From positions 1,736,001-1,800,000 of the forward strand of contig CBDHCD010000003.1 in the NCBI GenBank assembly GCA_965260995.1: a stretch of DNA of 64,000 bases, in the 5' to 3' direction. This document shows, one piece after another, positions 27,145-35,216 of this stretch. A program made the position numbers and the translations under genes. The notes below the pieces were generated by a model that saw only the letters and a program-made list of their open reading frames with translations, had not been told where the DNA came from and searched no databases. Source of the DNA: JBBROS01 sp965260995. GTDB lineage: Bacteria > Pseudomonadota > Alphaproteobacteria > Acetobacterales > Acetobacteraceae. Within the stretch, counting starts at the first letter, position 1, and every line of letters begins with the position of its first letter.

Positions 27145-27830
27145 TCCTCGATGTGGATATCGCGCGCAAGGAGATGCCGGTCCAGACTGGACGGCGCAGC
27201 GTGATCGAAGGGCTGCGCTTCACGTTGGCGGCGAACGAGATCGTGGCCCTGGTCGGTCCGTCCGGCTGTGGCAAGACGACGCTGCTGCGGCTGGTGGGTG
27301 GGCTTGACGATCGGTTCGAAGGCGCGATCCGCTGGCGCGACCCACCGCCCCGGATCGGCACGGTGTTCCAGGAGCCTAGGCTGCTGCCTTGGCGGACGGT
27401 GTGGCAAAATATCGCGCTGGCGCGGCCGCCTGACTTGGCTTTCGCCCGCCGGTTGCTGGCCATTCTCGGGCTGGAGGCGAGCGAGGACCTGTATCCGCCG
27501 GCGTTGTCGCTCGGCATGGCCCGGCGCGTGGCGATCGCGCGAGCGTTCGCAGTGCTGCCCGAGATCCTGCTGCTTGACGAGCCGTTCGTCTCGCTCGACC
27601 CGGCCATGGCGGAACAGGGGCGCGGCGTGCTGGTTGATGCCTGGGCGACGAGGCGCTGCGCCGCCTTGCTGGTGACACATGATTTGGCCGAGGCCTGCTC
27701 GCTGGCTGACCGGATCCTGCTGCTGTCGGCTGGGCCGGCTCGGATCGTGGCGGACGTGGTTGTGCCAGAGGCGAGCCGACGGCGCGGGATCCGGGAGGGG
27801 ACCCGCGTCGCTGCCGCGATGGCTACTTGA
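27141..27830 (+). CDS. ABC transporter ATP-binding protein (SsuB/TauB-like)
   Basis: 229 residues from GTG 27141, overlapping the permease stop; GTG 27135 is an alternative. Walker A GPSGCGKTT, Q-loop VFQEPRLLPW, Walker B EILLLDEPFVSLD and H-loop LLVTHDLAEA are present. The signature reads LSLGMARRVAIARA instead of LSGGM/LSGGQ, a mild deviation seen in this subfamily. Completes the transporter with the two preceding genes. Its last codons overlap the end of the convergent cytochrome c gene by 8 nt. Confidence 0.88.
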   Translation: MILDVDIARKEMPVQTGRRSVIEGLRFTLAANEIVALVGPSGCGKTTLLRLVGGLDDRFEGAIRWRDPPPRIGTVFQEPRLLPWRTVWQNIALARPPDLAFARRLLAILGLEASEDLYPPALSLGMARRVAIARAFAVLPEILLLDEPFVSLDPAMAEQGRGVLVDAWATRRCAALLVTHDLAEACSLADRILLLSAGPARIVADVVVPEASRRRGIREGTRVAAAMAT

Positions 27831-28194
27831 GGGTGTTCAGGTAAGCGATCAGGTTCGCCCGCTCATCCTCTTTCTTAAGGCCGACGAAAATCATTTTGGT
27901 GCCCGGCACCGTCCCGCGCGGGTCGATCAGGTAGTGGTCCAGGGTCGCGTCGTCCCAAGTGACGTCGTAGGCCTTCATCGGGGCGGAGTAGTTGAATGAT
28001 TCGATGCTGTGCGACGGACGGCCGACGATGCCGTGCAGACTGGGGCCGATCTTGTTTTCGCCCGGCTTAATGGAGTGGCAGGCGGCGCACTTGTTGAACA
28101 CGGTCTTGCCGGCGGCCGGGTCACCCTCGGCGCGGGCCGCGGCCGCGTTGAGCGCCAGTGCCGCGGTGATCGCTATTGCCATTGTGTAGCGCAT
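27823..28194 (-). CDS. Class I c-type cytochrome (cytochrome c2/c550-like)
   Basis: 123 residues from ATG 28194, chosen because GGGAGGAAG lies just upstream; a longer frame to 28245 lacks a signal at its start. Signal peptide MRYTMAIAITAALALNAAAARA. Heme motif CAACH in VFNKCAACHSIKPGENKIGPSLHGIVGR, axial Met in VPGTKMIFVGLKKEDERANLIAYL. Soluble periplasmic cytochrome of the c2 family, likely carrying electrons from XoxG to an oxidase (the cytochrome cH role). Convergent with the ABC ATPase. Confidence 0.9.
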   Translation of the reverse strand: MRYTMAIAITAALALNAAAARAEGDPAAGKTVFNKCAACHSIKPGENKIGPSLHGIVGRPSHSIESFNYSAPMKAYDVTWDDATLDHYLIDPRGTVPGTKMIFVGLKKEDERANLIAYLNTLK

Positions 28195-28272
28195 TCTTCC
28201 TCCCTCGGTGCAACCCTGCGCGGGTGCGACGTCAGTATGGAACATGGGGCGGCCTGTCGAGTTGCCACCGCG

Positions 28273-28485
28273 TCAACGGGATCGACGGCACAGGGTGCGG
28301 ACGTAGACGTCCTTGCCGATCTCGTAGGCCTGCGCCGACCGGGCGATCACGTCCTGCCAGCCGCTGAAGCAGCCCATCTCGTTGGCGACGTGCTTCGACA
28401 GCACGTCCGTCGCCGTCTGCTCGTCGCATTGGTCAGGCGGAAGCGCCACGAGGCAGACCAGGATGATGGCTTGAAACCCGTCCAT
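28273..28485 (-). CDS. Small protein of unknown function (70 aa)
   Basis: 70 residues starting MDGFQAIILVCLVALPPDQCDEQTATDVL, with cysteines at VC, QC, GC and LC and a helical middle (SKHVANEMGCFSGWQDVIARSAQAYEIGKDVYVRTLC). The hydrophobic start could be a short signal-like segment. I recall similar short proteins in alphaproteobacteria but no function. It lies between the cytochrome and the EthD gene; coding status is likely but not certain. Confidence 0.5.
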   Translation of the reverse strand: MDGFQAIILVCLVALPPDQCDEQTATDVLSKHVANEMGCFSGWQDVIARSAQAYEIGKDVYVRTLCRRSR

Positions 28486-28557
28486 GCGCGGTCCAGCCCT
28501 TCCGGTCAGCGGCCATGCAGCCTAGCATGACAGGAGAAAATTCATGGGAGAGAACGA

Positions 28558-28866
28558 ATGCCGGTCATCTCGGTCATGTACCCGGGCGCGGACAGCGCCA
28601 AGTTCGACCACGACTACTATATGCAGACCCACATCCCGTTGGTTCGCGACCGCTGGTCGCCGCATGGCTTGCAGGACATCAAGATCATGCGTGGCGTCCA
28701 CGGCCCGGACGGGCTGCCGCCGACCTTCGTCCTCATGGCGCTGCTGACCTTCGCCTCCATGGACGAGTTCAAGGCCGCCGCCGACCAGCACGGCAAGGAG
28801 ATCTTCGCCGACATCCCCAACTTCACGGACGCGAAGCCGGTGCTGCAGTTCAACGAGGCGGCATGA
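28558..28866 (+). CDS. EthD family protein
   Basis: 102 residues forming a single ferredoxin-like alpha/beta domain: MPVISVMYPGADSAKFDHDYY, THIPLVRDRW, then DEFKAAADQHGKEIFADIPNFTD. These are landmarks of the EthD dimeric barrel family (small proteins with unclear, often cofactor- or redox-linked roles). No signal peptide, so cytoplasmic. Its stop overlaps the S-formylglutathione hydrolase start (ATGA), tying it to formaldehyde oxidation. Confidence 0.82.
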   Translation: MPVISVMYPGADSAKFDHDYYMQTHIPLVRDRWSPHGLQDIKIMRGVHGPDGLPPTFVLMALLTFASMDEFKAAADQHGKEIFADIPNFTDAKPVLQFNEAA

Positions 28867-29699
28867 CGCCTCGCAGCCAGCACGCCTGCTGCGGCGGCCA
28901 GATCGGTTTCTACGCGCACGCCTCGCAGGCGACCGGGACGGAGATGCGTTTCGCCGTATTCGTGCCGTCGCAAGCGGCCCAGGCGCCCTGCCCCGCGCTC
29001 TACTACCTCGCGGGCCTGACCTGCACCGAGGAGACGTTCGCGACCAAAGGGGGCGCGCAACGGTTGGCCGCCGAACATGGCCTGGTGCTGGTCGCGCCGG
29101 ACACCAGCCCGCGGGGCGCCAACCTGCCGGGCGAGGACGACGCCTGGGACTTCGGCACCGGGGCCGGCTTCTACCTCGACGCCTCGGCCGAGCCGTGGTC
29201 CGGGCATTATCGCATGGCGAACTACGTCACGCGGGAGCTGCCGGCGCTGATCGAGGCCAACTTCCCGGTGCGGACCGACCGGCGGGGCGTGTTCGGCCAT
29301 TCGATGGGCGGGCATGGCGCGCTGGTGACGGCGTTGCGCGAGCCGTCGCGCTGGCATTCGGTGTCCGCGTTCGCGCCGATCGCCAATCCGGTCGCGGTGC
29401 CTTGGGGGGAGAAGGCGTTCTCTGCCTATTTGGGCCCGGACCGTGCCGCCTGGGCCGAGTGGGACGCCAGCCTGTTGATGCGCGAGCGGCCTTACCCGGG
29501 GCCTATGCTGGTCGATCAAGGGCTCGACGATCAGTTCCTGGCCGAGCAGCTTCATCCCGAGGCGCTGGAGCAGGCCGCCGCGGCGGCTGGGCAGGACCTC
29601 ACGTTGCGCAAGCACCCTGGCTATGACCACAGCTACTGGTTCATTCAGAGCTTCATGCCGGACCACCTCGCCCATCACGCGCGGCAGCTCCTAGGGTAG
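28863..29699 (+). CDS. fghA: S-formylglutathione hydrolase
   Basis: 278 residues. Esterase-D family: the oxyanion region LYYLAGLTCTEETF, APDTSPRGANLPGEDDAWDFG, the nucleophile elbow GHSMGGHGAL (Ser), DQGLDDQF (Asp) and GYDHSYWF (His) complete the catalytic triad. Hydrolyses S-formylglutathione to formate and glutathione in the cytoplasm, the step after the dehydrogenase at 15208-16341. Translationally coupled to the EthD gene. Confidence 0.93.
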   Translation: MTPRSQHACCGGQIGFYAHASQATGTEMRFAVFVPSQAAQAPCPALYYLAGLTCTEETFATKGGAQRLAAEHGLVLVAPDTSPRGANLPGEDDAWDFGTGAGFYLDASAEPWSGHYRMANYVTRELPALIEANFPVRTDRRGVFGHSMGGHGALVTALREPSRWHSVSAFAPIANPVAVPWGEKAFSAYLGPDRAAWAEWDASLLMRERPYPGPMLVDQGLDDQFLAEQLHPEALEQAAAAAGQDLTLRKHPGYDHSYWFIQSFMPDHLAHHARQLLG

Positions 29700-29703
29700 A
29701 TTG

Positions 29704-30051
29704 ATGCACAAGATCGTGTTCGCCGTCGCCGTGTCGCTCGCCGCATGCCTGCCGGCCTGGGCCGCCGACCGGATGACGTTCTGGAACCTGACCTCGACGA
29801 CGCTGAGCGGCTTGTCGCTGGCGCCGGCCGGCACGGCCGAGTTCGGGCCGAACCAGTGCGCCAACGACAAGGACGGCACCGTGGATCATGACGAGCGGCT
29901 GCGTTTGGTCGGAGTCTCGCCTGGCCGCTACGATGTTCGCACGACGGACCAGAAAGGCCGGGTCTGCGTCGCCCGGAATGTCACGGTCAGCGGCAAGGGG
30001 CGCTACGCGTTCTCCTTGTCGGACAAAGATTTGCAGGACTGCCGTCCGTGA
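29704..30051 (+). CDS. Small secreted protein with a lanmodulin-like EF-hand loop
   Basis: 115 residues from ATG 29704 (one TTG codon upstream in frame is ignored). Signal peptide MHKIVFAVAVSLAACLPAWA. The mature part is a small beta protein with cysteines at about 52, 88 and 113. Residues 53-64 read ANDKDGTVDHDE, which fits the EF-hand 12-residue loop (Asp3, Asp5, Gly6, Val8, Asp9, Glu12) except that position 1 is Ala. Lanmodulin loops are of the form DPDKDGTIDLKE, so the similarity is notable in a lanthanide-dependent locus. It lies 4 nt after fghA and 98 nt before pqqA. Metal binding is inference. Confidence 0.72.
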   Translation: MHKIVFAVAVSLAACLPAWAADRMTFWNLTSTTLSGLSLAPAGTAEFGPNQCANDKDGTVDHDERLRLVGVSPGRYDVRTTDQKGRVCVARNVTVSGKGRYAFSLSDKDLQDCRP

Positions 30052-30085
30052 CGTGGCGGGAGCCTCCGCGCCAGTCCGATTTGAC

Positions 30086-30114
30086 TTGACTTCCGGCCGG
30101 GGCGTGCTCAATTG
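30086..30114 (+). promoter_or_regulatory. Candidate promoter upstream of pqqA
   Basis: TTGACT at 30086-30091 and CAATTG at 30109-30114 are 17 nt apart in the 98-nt gap before pqqA. A second TTGACT begins 5 nt earlier at 30081. The -10 box is poor, so confidence is low. Confidence 0.35.
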
Positions 30115-30149
30115 CGCTTGCCAACCACAATAAAACAGGAGGGTTTCTT

Positions 30150-30230
30150 ATGGCTTGGAACACACCGAAGATCGTTGAGATCGCCTTGGGCGCTGAAATC
30201 AATTCTTACGCCTGCGCTGACGTCAAGTAA
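30150..30230 (+). CDS. pqqA: PQQ precursor peptide PqqA
   Basis: A 26-residue peptide, MAWNTPKIVEIALGAEINSY followed by ACADVK, with AGGAGGG 7 nt before the ATG. It carries the Glu16 and Tyr20 (E-x3-Y) that PqqE cross-links to make the PQQ backbone. Too short for normal gene calling. It precedes pqqB with a stem-loop between them, and is expected to be expressed above the enzymes. Confidence 0.97.
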   Translation: MAWNTPKIVEIALGAEINSYACADVK

Positions 30231-30248
30231 GTCAGCCTTCTATCGCTG

Positions 30249-30280
30249 ATCGCCTGCCGGACTTTGATCTGGTGGGCGAT
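30249..30280 (+). terminator. Stem-loop between pqqA and pqqB
   Basis: A 13-bp stem (including three G-U pairs) with a 6-nt loop lies between the pqqA stop and pqqB. There is no T-run. Such a structure fits attenuation or RNA processing that makes pqqA more abundant than the enzyme genes. Confidence 0.6.
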
Positions 30281-30307
30281 TAGTCATGGATAGTTTGTGA
30301 GTTGCGC

Positions 30308-31228
30308 ATGCGCGCGATCGTAATCGGGGCCGCTGCCGGCGGTGCCTTTCCCCAATGGAATTCGAACCAGCCGGCCTGTCGTCGTGCGCGCGATGGTGAC
30401 CAAATGGCCTTGGCTCGCACGCAAGCCTCGATCGCAGTCAGCGCGGACGGGTCGCGTTGGGTGCTGTTCAACGCCTCGCCTGACCTGCGGCAACAGATTG
30501 AGCGAACACCGGCTCTGCGCCCGAACGGCGGCCTGCGTTCCTCGCCGATTTCGGCCGTCGTGCTCACGGGCGGCGACGTCGATGCCATCGCCGGCTTGCT
30601 GACGTTGCGGGAGCGGCAGCCATTCACGTTGTATGCCACGCCTCGGGTGCTGGCCGTGCTGAAGGCGAACCCGATCTTTGATGTCTTGGCGCATGACGTG
30701 GTGACGCGCATGGCGTTGGACTTGGCGGAAGACCAGGCGATTGTCTTGCCGGGTGGAGAGGCGAGCGGCTTGAGTGTGCGGCCGTTCGCGGTGCCCGGGA
30801 AGGTGCCGCTTTACTTGGAGCAGGAAGGCGAGATGCCGGCGTTGAGCGAGAACGACCAGACAATCGGGATCGCCATTTCCGCTGATGGACGGACCTTGTT
30901 CTACGTTCCTGGATGCGCCGCCATGACCCCGGCGCTCGCCGCCCGGTTGCGCGGGGCGGAGGCAGTGCTGTTCGACGGCACGCTCTGGACCGATGACGAG
31001 ATGATCCGCGCGGGCGTCGGCGCCAAGACTGGGCAGCGCATGGGACATATGAGCGTGTCGGGACCAGGTGGCACGATCGAGGCGTTCGAGGGGCTGGGCG
31101 TGCAGCAGCGCGTTCTGCTCCATATCAACAACACCAACCCTATCCTGCTCGACGACTCGCCCGAGCGCGCCGAAGTCGAGGCGGCCGGCTGGCAAGTGGC
31201 GTTCGACGGCATGGAGATCCGGCTATGA
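30308..31228 (+). CDS. pqqB: Pyrroloquinoline quinone biosynthesis protein PqqB
   Basis: 306 residues from ATG 30308. Metallo-beta-lactamase fold: MRAIVIGAAAGGAFPQWN is the diagnostic PqqB start, followed by LTGGDVDAIAGLLTLRER and the C-terminal DGTLWTDDEMI and HINNTNPILLDDSPER. PqqB acts late in PQQ synthesis, hydroxylating the Glu-Tyr intermediate. Overlaps pqqC by ATGA. Located in the pqqABCDE operon. Confidence 0.96.
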   Translation: MRAIVIGAAAGGAFPQWNSNQPACRRARDGDQMALARTQASIAVSADGSRWVLFNASPDLRQQIERTPALRPNGGLRSSPISAVVLTGGDVDAIAGLLTLRERQPFTLYATPRVLAVLKANPIFDVLAHDVVTRMALDLAEDQAIVLPGGEASGLSVRPFAVPGKVPLYLEQEGEMPALSENDQTIGIAISADGRTLFYVPGCAAMTPALAARLRGAEAVLFDGTLWTDDEMIRAGVGAKTGQRMGHMSVSGPGGTIEAFEGLGVQQRVLLHINNTNPILLDDSPERAEVEAAGWQVAFDGMEIRL

Positions 31229-32007
31229 GCGCGGCTTCCGCGGCAGGCTTGGTCAGCACCGCCCGCGACACCGACCAACCGCTCACCCGGGATGAGCTTC
31301 GCGGCGCGTTGCGTGCCATCGGGGCCGAGCGCTACCATAATCGGCACCCGTTTCATCGCAAGTTGCACGATGGGCAGCTTACGCGCGGTCAAGTGCAGGC
31401 GTGGGCGCTCAACCGCTATTATTACCAGAGCCGCATCCCGGCGAAGGACGCCACGCTGCTGGCCCGGCTGCCCACCGCCGATCTCCGCCGCGCCTGGCGA
31501 TCCCGGCTCGATGATCATGACGGGTCGGGGCCGGGCCAGGGCGGCGTGGCGCGCTGGCTCAAGCTGGCGGAGGGCGTCGGCCTTGATCGGGACTACGTCG
31601 AGAGCACCGAGGGACTTTTGCCGGGCACGCGGTTCGCCGTCGATGCCTACGTCGCGTTCGTGCGTGACCGGTCGATTTTGGAAGCGGTGGCCTCGTCGCT
31701 GACCGAAATGTTCTCGCCCACCATCATCGCCGAGCGGGTGTCGGGCATGCTGGCCCACTACGATTGGATCACCCGGGACACGTTGGCCTATTTCACGCCG
31801 CGGCTGACGCAGGCGCCGAAGGACGTCGATTTCGCCCTCGCCTACGTCGACGAGCACGCCACGACGCGGGCGCTGCAGGAGCAGGTTCTGGCCGCGCTCC
31901 GGTTCAAATGCGACGTGCTATGGTCGCAACTGGATGCGCTCTATCTTGCTTATGTCAGCCCCGGCTTGATCCCGCCCGGCGCCTTTGTTCCACGCGAGGG
32001 CGCGTGA
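31225..32007 (+). CDS. pqqC: Pyrroloquinoline-quinone synthase PqqC
   Basis: 260 residues, all-helical oxidase fold. Recognisable segments: YHNRHPFHRKLHDGQL, VQAWALNRYYYQSRIP, LARLPTADLRRAWRSRLDDHDG, FVRDRSILEAVASSLTEMFSP, and HYDWITRDTLAYFTPRLTQAPKD. These carry the residues that bind the intermediate and O2. Catalyses the final eight-electron oxidation and ring closure of PQQ, in the cytoplasm. Its stop overlaps the pqqD GTG start. Confidence 0.96.
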   Translation: MSAASAAGLVSTARDTDQPLTRDELRGALRAIGAERYHNRHPFHRKLHDGQLTRGQVQAWALNRYYYQSRIPAKDATLLARLPTADLRRAWRSRLDDHDGSGPGQGGVARWLKLAEGVGLDRDYVESTEGLLPGTRFAVDAYVAFVRDRSILEAVASSLTEMFSPTIIAERVSGMLAHYDWITRDTLAYFTPRLTQAPKDVDFALAYVDEHATTRALQEQVLAALRFKCDVLWSQLDALYLAYVSPGLIPPGAFVPREGA

Positions 32008-32285
32008 CCAAGGCGGCGCTCCTCGACAGCACGCCCGCCTTCAACCGCGGCTTCCGGCTGCGGTTCGACGACGTGCGGCAGGCCTGGGTGATGCTCGCGC
32101 CGGAGCGATTGTTCTTGCTCGATCAGCCCGCGGTCGAGGTGCTGAAGCTGGTCGATGGCGTGCGCACCGTGCCGGATATCGTCGATGCCCTGGCCAGCCG
32201 GTTCGACGCGCCGCGCTCAGCCATCGGCGACGACGTGTCCACGATGTTGCTCGACCTCGCGGACAAAGGAGCGATCCGGCTGTGA
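32004..32285 (+). CDS. pqqD: PQQ biosynthesis peptide chaperone PqqD
   Basis: 93 residues from a GTG at 32004 that overlaps the pqqC stop (GTGA); a longer upstream frame is not coding. RFDDVRQAWVMLAPERLFLLDQPAVEVLKLVDG and VPDIVDALASRF are the winged-helix RRE fold that binds PqqA and presents it to PqqE. Free-standing here rather than fused to PqqC or PqqE. Confidence 0.95.
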   Translation: MTKAALLDSTPAFNRGFRLRFDDVRQAWVMLAPERLFLLDQPAVEVLKLVDGVRTVPDIVDALASRFDAPRSAIGDDVSTMLLDLADKGAIRL

Positions 32286-33397
32286 ACGCGATTTTGCCCT
32301 CCCCTGTCCCGCCGCCGCTCGCCTTGCTGGCGGAGTTGACTCATCGCTGCCCGTTGCAGTGCCCTTACTGCGCCAACCCGCTCGAACTGGAGCGCGCGAG
32401 CGCCGAGCTTGACACCGCGACGTGGCTGCGCGTGCTGGACGAGGCCGCCGCGCTCGGCGTGCTGCAGGTGCATTTCTCCGGTGGCGAACCGACAGCGCGC
32501 CGCGACTTGCTCGACTTAGTGCGCCGCGCCGCCGAGCGTGGCCTCTACAGCAACCTGATCACCGCGGGCGTGACGCTCGACGAGGCGGCCTTGACCACTT
32601 TGGCCGACGCCGGGCTCGATCACGTGCAGCTCAGCTTTCAGGACGCCGAAGGTGGGAGCGCCGACCGAATCGGTGGCTACCGCGGCGGGCACGCGCGCAA
32701 GCTGGTGGTGGCCGGGCTGATCACGGCGGCTGGACTGCCGCTCACCGCCAATTTCGTCGTTCACCGGCAGAACCTCGGGCGGCTCCCGGACATGCTGGCG
32801 CTTGGCGAGAGCCTCGGTGCGAGCCGGATCGAGATCGCCCACGTGCAGTACTATGGCTGGGCGCTCACCAACCGGGACGCCTTGATGCCGACCCGTGAGC
32901 AACTGGACGAGGCCACTGCCACCGTGGATGCGGCTCGCGTCCGGTTGCGCGGCCGAGTCACGATCGATTACGTGGTGCCGGACTATCACGCGTCCCGCCC
33001 AAAGGCGTGCATGGGCGGCTGGGCGCAGCGCGTGATCAACATTACACCGGCCGGATTGGCGTTGCCCTGTCACGCGGCGGAGACGTTGCCCGGATTCCGG
33101 TTCCCGTCGGTGCGTGACACGTCGCTAGTGACCATCTGGCGCGAGGATACCGGTTTCGTCCGGTTCCGGGGCACGCATTGGATGCCTGAACCTTGCCGAT
33201 CCTGTGAGCGCAAGGAAATCGACTGGGGTGGTTGCCGTTGCCAGGCTTTTGCCCTCACCGGTGACGTCGCCGCCACTGACCCGGCCTGTGATTTATCCCC
33301 GGATCACCACTTGATGGGTGATGCGGTGCAGGAATCCAAGGGCGCGAACGCTGAGCTGATTTACCGCCGCATCCGCGTCCGCGAGCCCGTCGCGTGA
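32282..33397 (+). CDS. pqqE: PqqA peptide cyclase PqqE (radical SAM)
   Basis: 371 residues from GTG 32282, overlapping pqqD by GTGA. Radical SAM cluster motif in HRCPLQCPYCANP (C-x3-C-x2-C), the GGEPTARRD SAM-contact motif, and a C-terminal SPASM-type cysteine set (PCHAAETLPG, CRSCERKEIDWGGCRCQAF). Forms the Glu-Tyr carbon-carbon bond in PqqA bound to PqqD. Cytoplasmic. Confidence 0.96.
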   Translation: MNAILPSPVPPPLALLAELTHRCPLQCPYCANPLELERASAELDTATWLRVLDEAAALGVLQVHFSGGEPTARRDLLDLVRRAAERGLYSNLITAGVTLDEAALTTLADAGLDHVQLSFQDAEGGSADRIGGYRGGHARKLVVAGLITAAGLPLTANFVVHRQNLGRLPDMLALGESLGASRIEIAHVQYYGWALTNRDALMPTREQLDEATATVDAARVRLRGRVTIDYVVPDYHASRPKACMGGWAQRVINITPAGLALPCHAAETLPGFRFPSVRDTSLVTIWREDTGFVRFRGTHWMPEPCRSCERKEIDWGGCRCQAFALTGDVAATDPACDLSPDHHLMGDAVQESKGANAELIYRRIRVREPVA

Positions 33398-34314
33398 CCC
33401 GTCGGGATGCGTTGCTGCTCGCAGCGGCCGCTTCCCTGCTTCCTACCCCTGGTTTCGCCGCGCCCGCGTTCGCGCTGGTTCAGGTTGCCTCCGGCATCTA
33501 CGTGCGCCAAGGGGTGCAGGCCGAGGCAACCGTGGCTAACGACGATGGCATCGCCAACATCGGCTGCATCATCGGCAATGCTGCCGTCGCTGTCATTGAT
33601 CCCGGCGGCAGCCTCGGCGATGGGCAGCGATTGCGCGACGCGATACGCCGCCTGACCTCGCTGCCGATCCGGTATGTGGTGATGACCCACTTCCATCCAG
33701 ACCACGTGTTCGGCGCCGCGGCGTTCCAGGCTGACGACCCGGTTTATGTCGGCCACGCCCGGATGGACGCCATGTTGGTGCAACGGGGCGAATACTATCG
33801 CAATCGGCTGGCTGATATTTTGGGTCTCGACGAGGCCGGCGATTATGCCAGGCCCACGATGCTGGTGGCTGATTTGGCAGAGATCGACCTGGGCGGTCGC
33901 GTGCTTCGTTTCCATGCTCACGGGACGGCGCATACGGATAATGACCTGTCGGTGTTCGATGTCGAGACGATGACACTCTGGGCCGGCGACCTGCTGTTTG
34001 TCGACCGCGTGCCGGCGCTCGACGGCAGCATTCTCGGTTGGCTGCGCGAGTTGCAGGTGTTAAGGGCCGTGCCAGCTCGGCAAGCTGTGCCAGGACATGG
34101 CCCGGCGCTTGTGCCTTGGCCGGCGGCGGCCGAGGCCGAGGAGCGCTACCTGTCAGGGTTAGTGCGCGAAATTCGCACCATTATTGCCCGTGGCGGCGAT
34201 ATCGAGACGGCCGTCGCGAGGGTCGGTCAATCCGAGCGGGACAATTGGCTGCTGTTCGACGACTATAATGGCCGCAACGTCACGACGGCATTCAAAGAAT
34301 TGGAATGGGAGTAG
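33394..34314 (+). CDS. Quinoprotein relay system zinc metallohydrolase
   Basis: 306 residues from GTG 33394, overlapping pqqE (GTGA). A signal peptide (MTRRDALLLAAAASLLPTPGFA) shows export. Metallo-beta-lactamase fold: zinc motif THFHPDHVFG, HGTAHTDND, WAGDLLFVDRVPALDGS and VPGHGPALVPW. This family accompanies PQQ dehydrogenases and SoxYZ-like carriers, and is thought to serve quinoprotein maturation or electron relay. Its presence straight after pqqE and before the carrier supports that grouping. Confidence 0.9.
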   Translation: MTRRDALLLAAAASLLPTPGFAAPAFALVQVASGIYVRQGVQAEATVANDDGIANIGCIIGNAAVAVIDPGGSLGDGQRLRDAIRRLTSLPIRYVVMTHFHPDHVFGAAAFQADDPVYVGHARMDAMLVQRGEYYRNRLADILGLDEAGDYARPTMLVADLAEIDLGGRVLRFHAHGTAHTDNDLSVFDVETMTLWAGDLLFVDRVPALDGSILGWLRELQVLRAVPARQAVPGHGPALVPWPAAAEAEERYLSGLVREIRTIIARGGDIETAVARVGQSERDNWLLFDDYNGRNVTTAFKELEWE

Positions 34315-34315
34315 C

Positions 34316-35137
34316 ATGATGAAGGCGCTGTTGTTCGCTTGCGGCTTGGCGTCGCTCGCCAGCTTGCCTGTTCAGGCCGCAGAAGATGAGGCCGCGCGGG
34401 CTGAGCGCTGGCAGGATTTGAAGCACGCCGTATTCGGTGACCGGGCCGTCAGTGACGGTCGCGGGGTCATCGCCCTCGAAGCGCCTTACCGGGCTCAAGA
34501 CGCGGCATTGGTGCCGATCACGATCACCACCGAGCCGCCAGGCCAGGCGGCCGGTGACAAAATCAAGGCGCTTTACATCATGGTGGACGCCAACCCATCG
34601 CCGCTGGCCGGGACGATCCACTTCGGGCCGCTGGCGGATCCGCACATGTTGAAGACCCGCGTTCGCGTTGACGCTTATACGCTGATGCATGCGGTTGCCG
34701 AGACTGAGGACGGCCGTTTGTTCGCGTCGGAGCGATTCGTTAAAGCGGCTGGCGGTTGTTCGGCGCCGTCGCTGAAGGATCCCAAGGTCGCGATGTCACG
34801 CATGGGGCAGATGCGCCTTCGCATCGACGCCGAAACCCCTTCCGGCAATGAGGAAACAACGGTGGCGCAATTACTGATCAGCCATCCGAACAACAATGGC
34901 ATGCAGGTGGATCAAGTAACCCACAATTTCGTGCCGGCCCGCTTTATTCAAGACATCGACGTGCGTTACGGCGACCAACAAGTGTTTACGATGGACGCTG
35001 ACATTTCGCTCAGCGAAGATCCGGTTATCACGTTCGGTTTCACTCCGAAAGGTGCCGGGCCGCTCAGAGTTGAGATGGAGGACAGCACAAAGGCTAAGTT
35101 CAATCACACGTTTCAAGTGTCGAAAGTCGATGATTGA
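34316..35137 (+). CDS. Quinoprotein dehydrogenase-associated SoxYZ-like carrier
   Basis: 273 residues; two adjacent ATGs at 34316 and 34319, the second better spaced from GGGAG. Signal peptide MMKALLFACGLASLASLPVQA. The N-terminal SoxY-like half ends in KAAGGCSAPSLKDP, whose Cys is the probable swinging-arm sulfur site, and the C-terminal half is SoxZ-like (TVAQLLISHPNNNGMQ, VTHNFVPARFIQDIDVRYG, PVITFGFTPKGAGPLRVEMED). A fused SoxY-SoxZ carrier typical of PQQ dehydrogenase loci, probably working with the CXXCW rhodanese-like protein. Last gene of the island; IS630 begins 18 nt after its stop. Confidence 0.9.
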   Translation: MMKALLFACGLASLASLPVQAAEDEAARAERWQDLKHAVFGDRAVSDGRGVIALEAPYRAQDAALVPITITTEPPGQAAGDKIKALYIMVDANPSPLAGTIHFGPLADPHMLKTRVRVDAYTLMHAVAETEDGRLFASERFVKAAGGCSAPSLKDPKVAMSRMGQMRLRIDAETPSGNEETTVAQLLISHPNNNGMQVDQVTHNFVPARFIQDIDVRYGDQQVFTMDADISLSEDPVITFGFTPKGAGPLRVEMEDSTKAKFNHTFQVSKVDD

Positions 35138-35216
35138 CGCTCGACCGCGCTTTTAGAGCGGTTTTCATGTAGGTCCGACGGCTTGTTCCCACCTATGCAG
35201 ATTTGGGGCGAGTGCG

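Noticed and set aside
29704..30051. Calling the small secreted protein a true lanmodulin
   Set aside because: Only one loop is present, position 1 is Ala and the Pro at position 2 is missing; lanmodulin has four loops. Kept as a hypothesis only.
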